This document shows positions 62,475 to 64,000 of a DNA stretch of 64,000 bases, piece by piece. The first letter of the stretch is position 1, and every line of letters begins with the position of its first letter. The translations under genes were made by a program, and so were the position numbers. Under the pieces are notes generated by a model. The model worked only from the letters and a program-made list of their open reading frames with translations, was not told where the DNA came from and did no database searches. Source of the DNA: Methanoregula sp. (lineage in GTDB: Archaea > Halobacteriota > Methanomicrobia > Methanomicrobiales > Methanospirillaceae); NCBI GenBank assembly GCA_030651815.1, contig JAUSBW010000268.1:1-64000 (forward strand), read 5' to 3'.

Positions 62475-63560
62475 TTACCGCTCCGCACATGCAACGCAGG
62501 GATCTGCCGAGATGAACGTTGAGGTGACATCGGCGATCGAATCCGACCCGATGATCATCTCGTGGCAACACGCCTCGATGTTCATGATGGACGGGGGTTG
62601 GATCTGGATCTCCACGATCCGACCGAACTCATCGCTTTTGATAAAGTACGTCAGTTCTCCCCGGGGGGCTTCGCCGCTGTACCGTATCTCTCCTGCTTTG
62701 CAGACGCCTCCGCCCCGTATGACCCCTTTGGGAAGTTCCTGCAGGCATTTCCTGATTAAGGCGATGCTCTGGAAGACTTCATCGAACCGGACCATCACCC
62801 GTGCAAAGTTATCGCAATCCGGCCGGGTGATCGGGACAAAGCCGAGTTTTTTGTAGGTGGGATGGTTCTGCCGGCAGTCATACGCGATCCCGCTCCCCCG
62901 GGCAGTCGGGCCGACCACATGGGCCCGCTGTGCAGCCTCCAGCGTAAGAATCCCGACACCCCGGCTCCGCAGGGCGATCATCGGGCCGTTTTCAAACATC
63001 CCAGTATACCTGCGCAGATCCCCCTCGATCCGGTCAAGCGATGCCTGTAAATCTTCCGCATCCTGACGCGGGATGTCGCACCGGACCCCGCCGGGGATGA
63101 TGTAAGCGCAGGTAACCCGGGCACCGGTCAGGCGCTCCAGTTCGTCCATCACCTGCTCCCGCAGGTCGAGCAGGTACATGCCGAGAGTCTCGTGCTCGAT
63201 GGTGTAACAGTACGAGAAATTGGCCAGCAGGTGGCTCTGCATCCGGTCCAGTTCGTTTACAATCACGCGGAGATACGCGGCACGTGGCGGAACAGAAATA
63301 TCACTGATCTGTTCCATAGCCTCGATAAAGACCATGTTGTGGATCACAGAGCAGATCCCGCAGACGCGTTCTGCAAGGAACATAACTTCCTGCCACGGGC
63401 GCCCTTTCATGATCCGCTCTATCCCCTTCTTCATGTACCCGAGCTCGACTTCGGCGCTGATGATGCGCTCACCCTTTGCCTCGCACTTGAGCCGGACCGG
63501 TTCCTTGAAGCAGGGATGAATTGGCCCTAACGGAATATTGACATCCACGATCCGCTTCAT
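62475..63560 (-). CDS. Energy-converting [NiFe]-hydrogenase large subunit
   Basis: 361 residues of the EchE/Mbh/NuoD type. Both Ni-Fe Cys pairs are present, Cys67-x2-Cys70 (ERVCGICSVIH) and Cys355-x2-Cys358 (DPCVACAER) at the very end, so it is a true hydrogenase and not a complex I-like subunit. Ends right after the second motif, without a cleaved tail. With membrane subunits, presumably beyond the window, it would reduce ferredoxin using H2 and the ion gradient. Confidence 0.9.
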   Translation of the reverse strand: MKRIVDVNIPLGPIHPCFKEPVRLKCEAKGERIISAEVELGYMKKGIERIMKGRPWQEVMFLAERVCGICSVIHNMVFIEAMEQISDISVPPRAAYLRVIVNELDRMQSHLLANFSYCYTIEHETLGMYLLDLREQVMDELERLTGARVTCAYIIPGGVRCDIPRQDAEDLQASLDRIEGDLRRYTGMFENGPMIALRSRGVGILTLEAAQRAHVVGPTARGSGIAYDCRQNHPTYKKLGFVPITRPDCDNFARVMVRFDEVFQSIALIRKCLQELPKGVIRGGGVCKAGEIRYSGEAPRGELTYFIKSDEFGRIVEIQIQPPSIMNIEACCHEMIIGSDSIADVTSTFISADPCVACAER

Positions 63561-64000
63561 GGGTGCTCCTCCTCCCAGTCAAAAAAGACCGAATCGCGGA
63601 CCGACATGATCGCCTGCAGGATCTCGGTAGGACGTGGCGGGCAGCCCGGGACTTCTGCGGCAATCGGGATATGCTTTTTGACCGGAGGATCGACAAAGGA
63701 GCCCTTCCGATCGAAGAGGCATCCGGAGATCGGGCAATTGCCGATGGTGATCGCTGCCTTGGGTGACGGAATCTTATCCCAGACCATGGCAAGTTTCTCC
63801 TCCCATCCCGGGGTATAGGCACCGATCACGAGCAGGACATCTGCTTCCCTTGGATTATTGTGGACAAAGATGCCGTACTGTTCGATATCGTAGCGGGGCG
63901 CTAAGCAGGCGAGCACCTCGATGTCGCAGCCATTGCAGGAGCCGACGTCTACGTATGCTACATGGATTGAGCGTGACCGAACCTTGTTTTTTATCCGCTG
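63557..64000 (-). CDS. Energy-converting hydrogenase small subunit (5' end beyond window)
   Basis: 147 codons inside the window; the frame is open to the edge. IHVAYVDVGSCNGCDIEVLA has the first two proximal-cluster Cys, then IGAYTPGWEEKL, TIGNCPISGCLF and EVPGCPPRPTEILQAIMS the rest. EchC/MbhJ/NuoB type. Overlaps the large subunit by 4 bp. A GTG at 63916 is internal, not the start. Confidence 0.9.
   Translation of the reverse strand, partial: QRIKNKVRSRSIHVAYVDVGSCNGCDIEVLACLAPRYDIEQYGIFVHNNPREADVLLVIGAYTPGWEEKLAMVWDKIPSPKAAITIGNCPISGCLFDRKGSFVDPPVKKHIPIAAEVPGCPPRPTEILQAIMSVRDSVFFDWEEEHP

Noticed and set aside
1-64000. tRNA, rRNA and large riboswitch candidates
   Set aside because: No cloverleaf with a GGTTCGA-type arm or rRNA stretch was noticed by eye; a covariance search would be needed to exclude them.

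Overview
The window is from a hydrogenotrophic methanogenic archaeon, most likely an order Methanomicrobiales (Methanoregula-like) genome. It carries mcrBDCGA, hdrCBA-mvhD, ftr, two formylmethanofuran dehydrogenase (fwd) loci, methanogenesis marker protein 11, the coenzyme B chain-elongation genes and the Mcr activation ATPase AtwA. Genes are tightly packed in overlapping operons. TATA-type promoters and good GGAGG ribosome sites are visible. I found no rRNA or tRNA gene, CRISPR array or intact insertion sequence.

Layout. 1-6100: small housekeeping genes (RNase III-like, flavin reductase, MsrB, CheC, archaeosine-synthase-like) mixed with decayed CorA and aldo/keto reductase remnants. 6153-13828, minus strand: an eight-gene operon (mmp11, radical SAM, TPP enzyme, aksA, aksD, aksE, an unknown Cys-rich protein, aksF) that makes the 2-oxoacid chain of coenzyme B. 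It probably also holds candidates for the unassigned late steps. 14175-20915: ftr, then divergently fwdG-fwdF-hdrC-hdrB-hdrA-mvhD, the electron-bifurcation module linking CO2 reduction to heterodisulfide reduction. 21511-26415: mcrBDCGA with a long structured leader. 26416-35700: an accessory region with a G-rich tract, a radical SAM remnant, a FAD oxidase/CCG iron-sulfur pair between related hairpin repeats, a second mcrA lacking its first 135 codons, a DUF4143 ATPase between 70-bp direct repeats, and three unknown ORFs.

35752-44795: DUF2124, an iron-sulfur flavoprotein, decayed DUF4213/aquaporin remnants, a NifX/MinD/DUF134/radical SAM/MBL operon, and feoA-feoB-dtxR under a DtxR-box-like palindrome. 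45025-51821: a fumarate reductase locus whose catalytic tfrA is reduced to 69 codons ahead of intact tfrB, a HIT pseudogene, a CGGC-domain gene, a metal regulator with znuACB, a methyltransferase and a J-domain protein. 51980-57621: DUF5320, NifX, two Mrp/NBP35 ATPases, DUF134 and atwA. 57727-64000, minus strand: fwdC-A-B-D, a polyferredoxin and an energy-converting [NiFe]-hydrogenase large and small subunit, the last cut by the window edge.

The two strongest leads are the coenzyme B operon with its unassigned TPP, radical SAM and Cys-rich proteins, and a candidate metallocluster/Mcr-activation regulon. The regulon is suggested by an identical 17-bp element (TTATGCGCATATGAGTA) in two NifX/Mrp-type promoters, with a diverged form before the atwA group.
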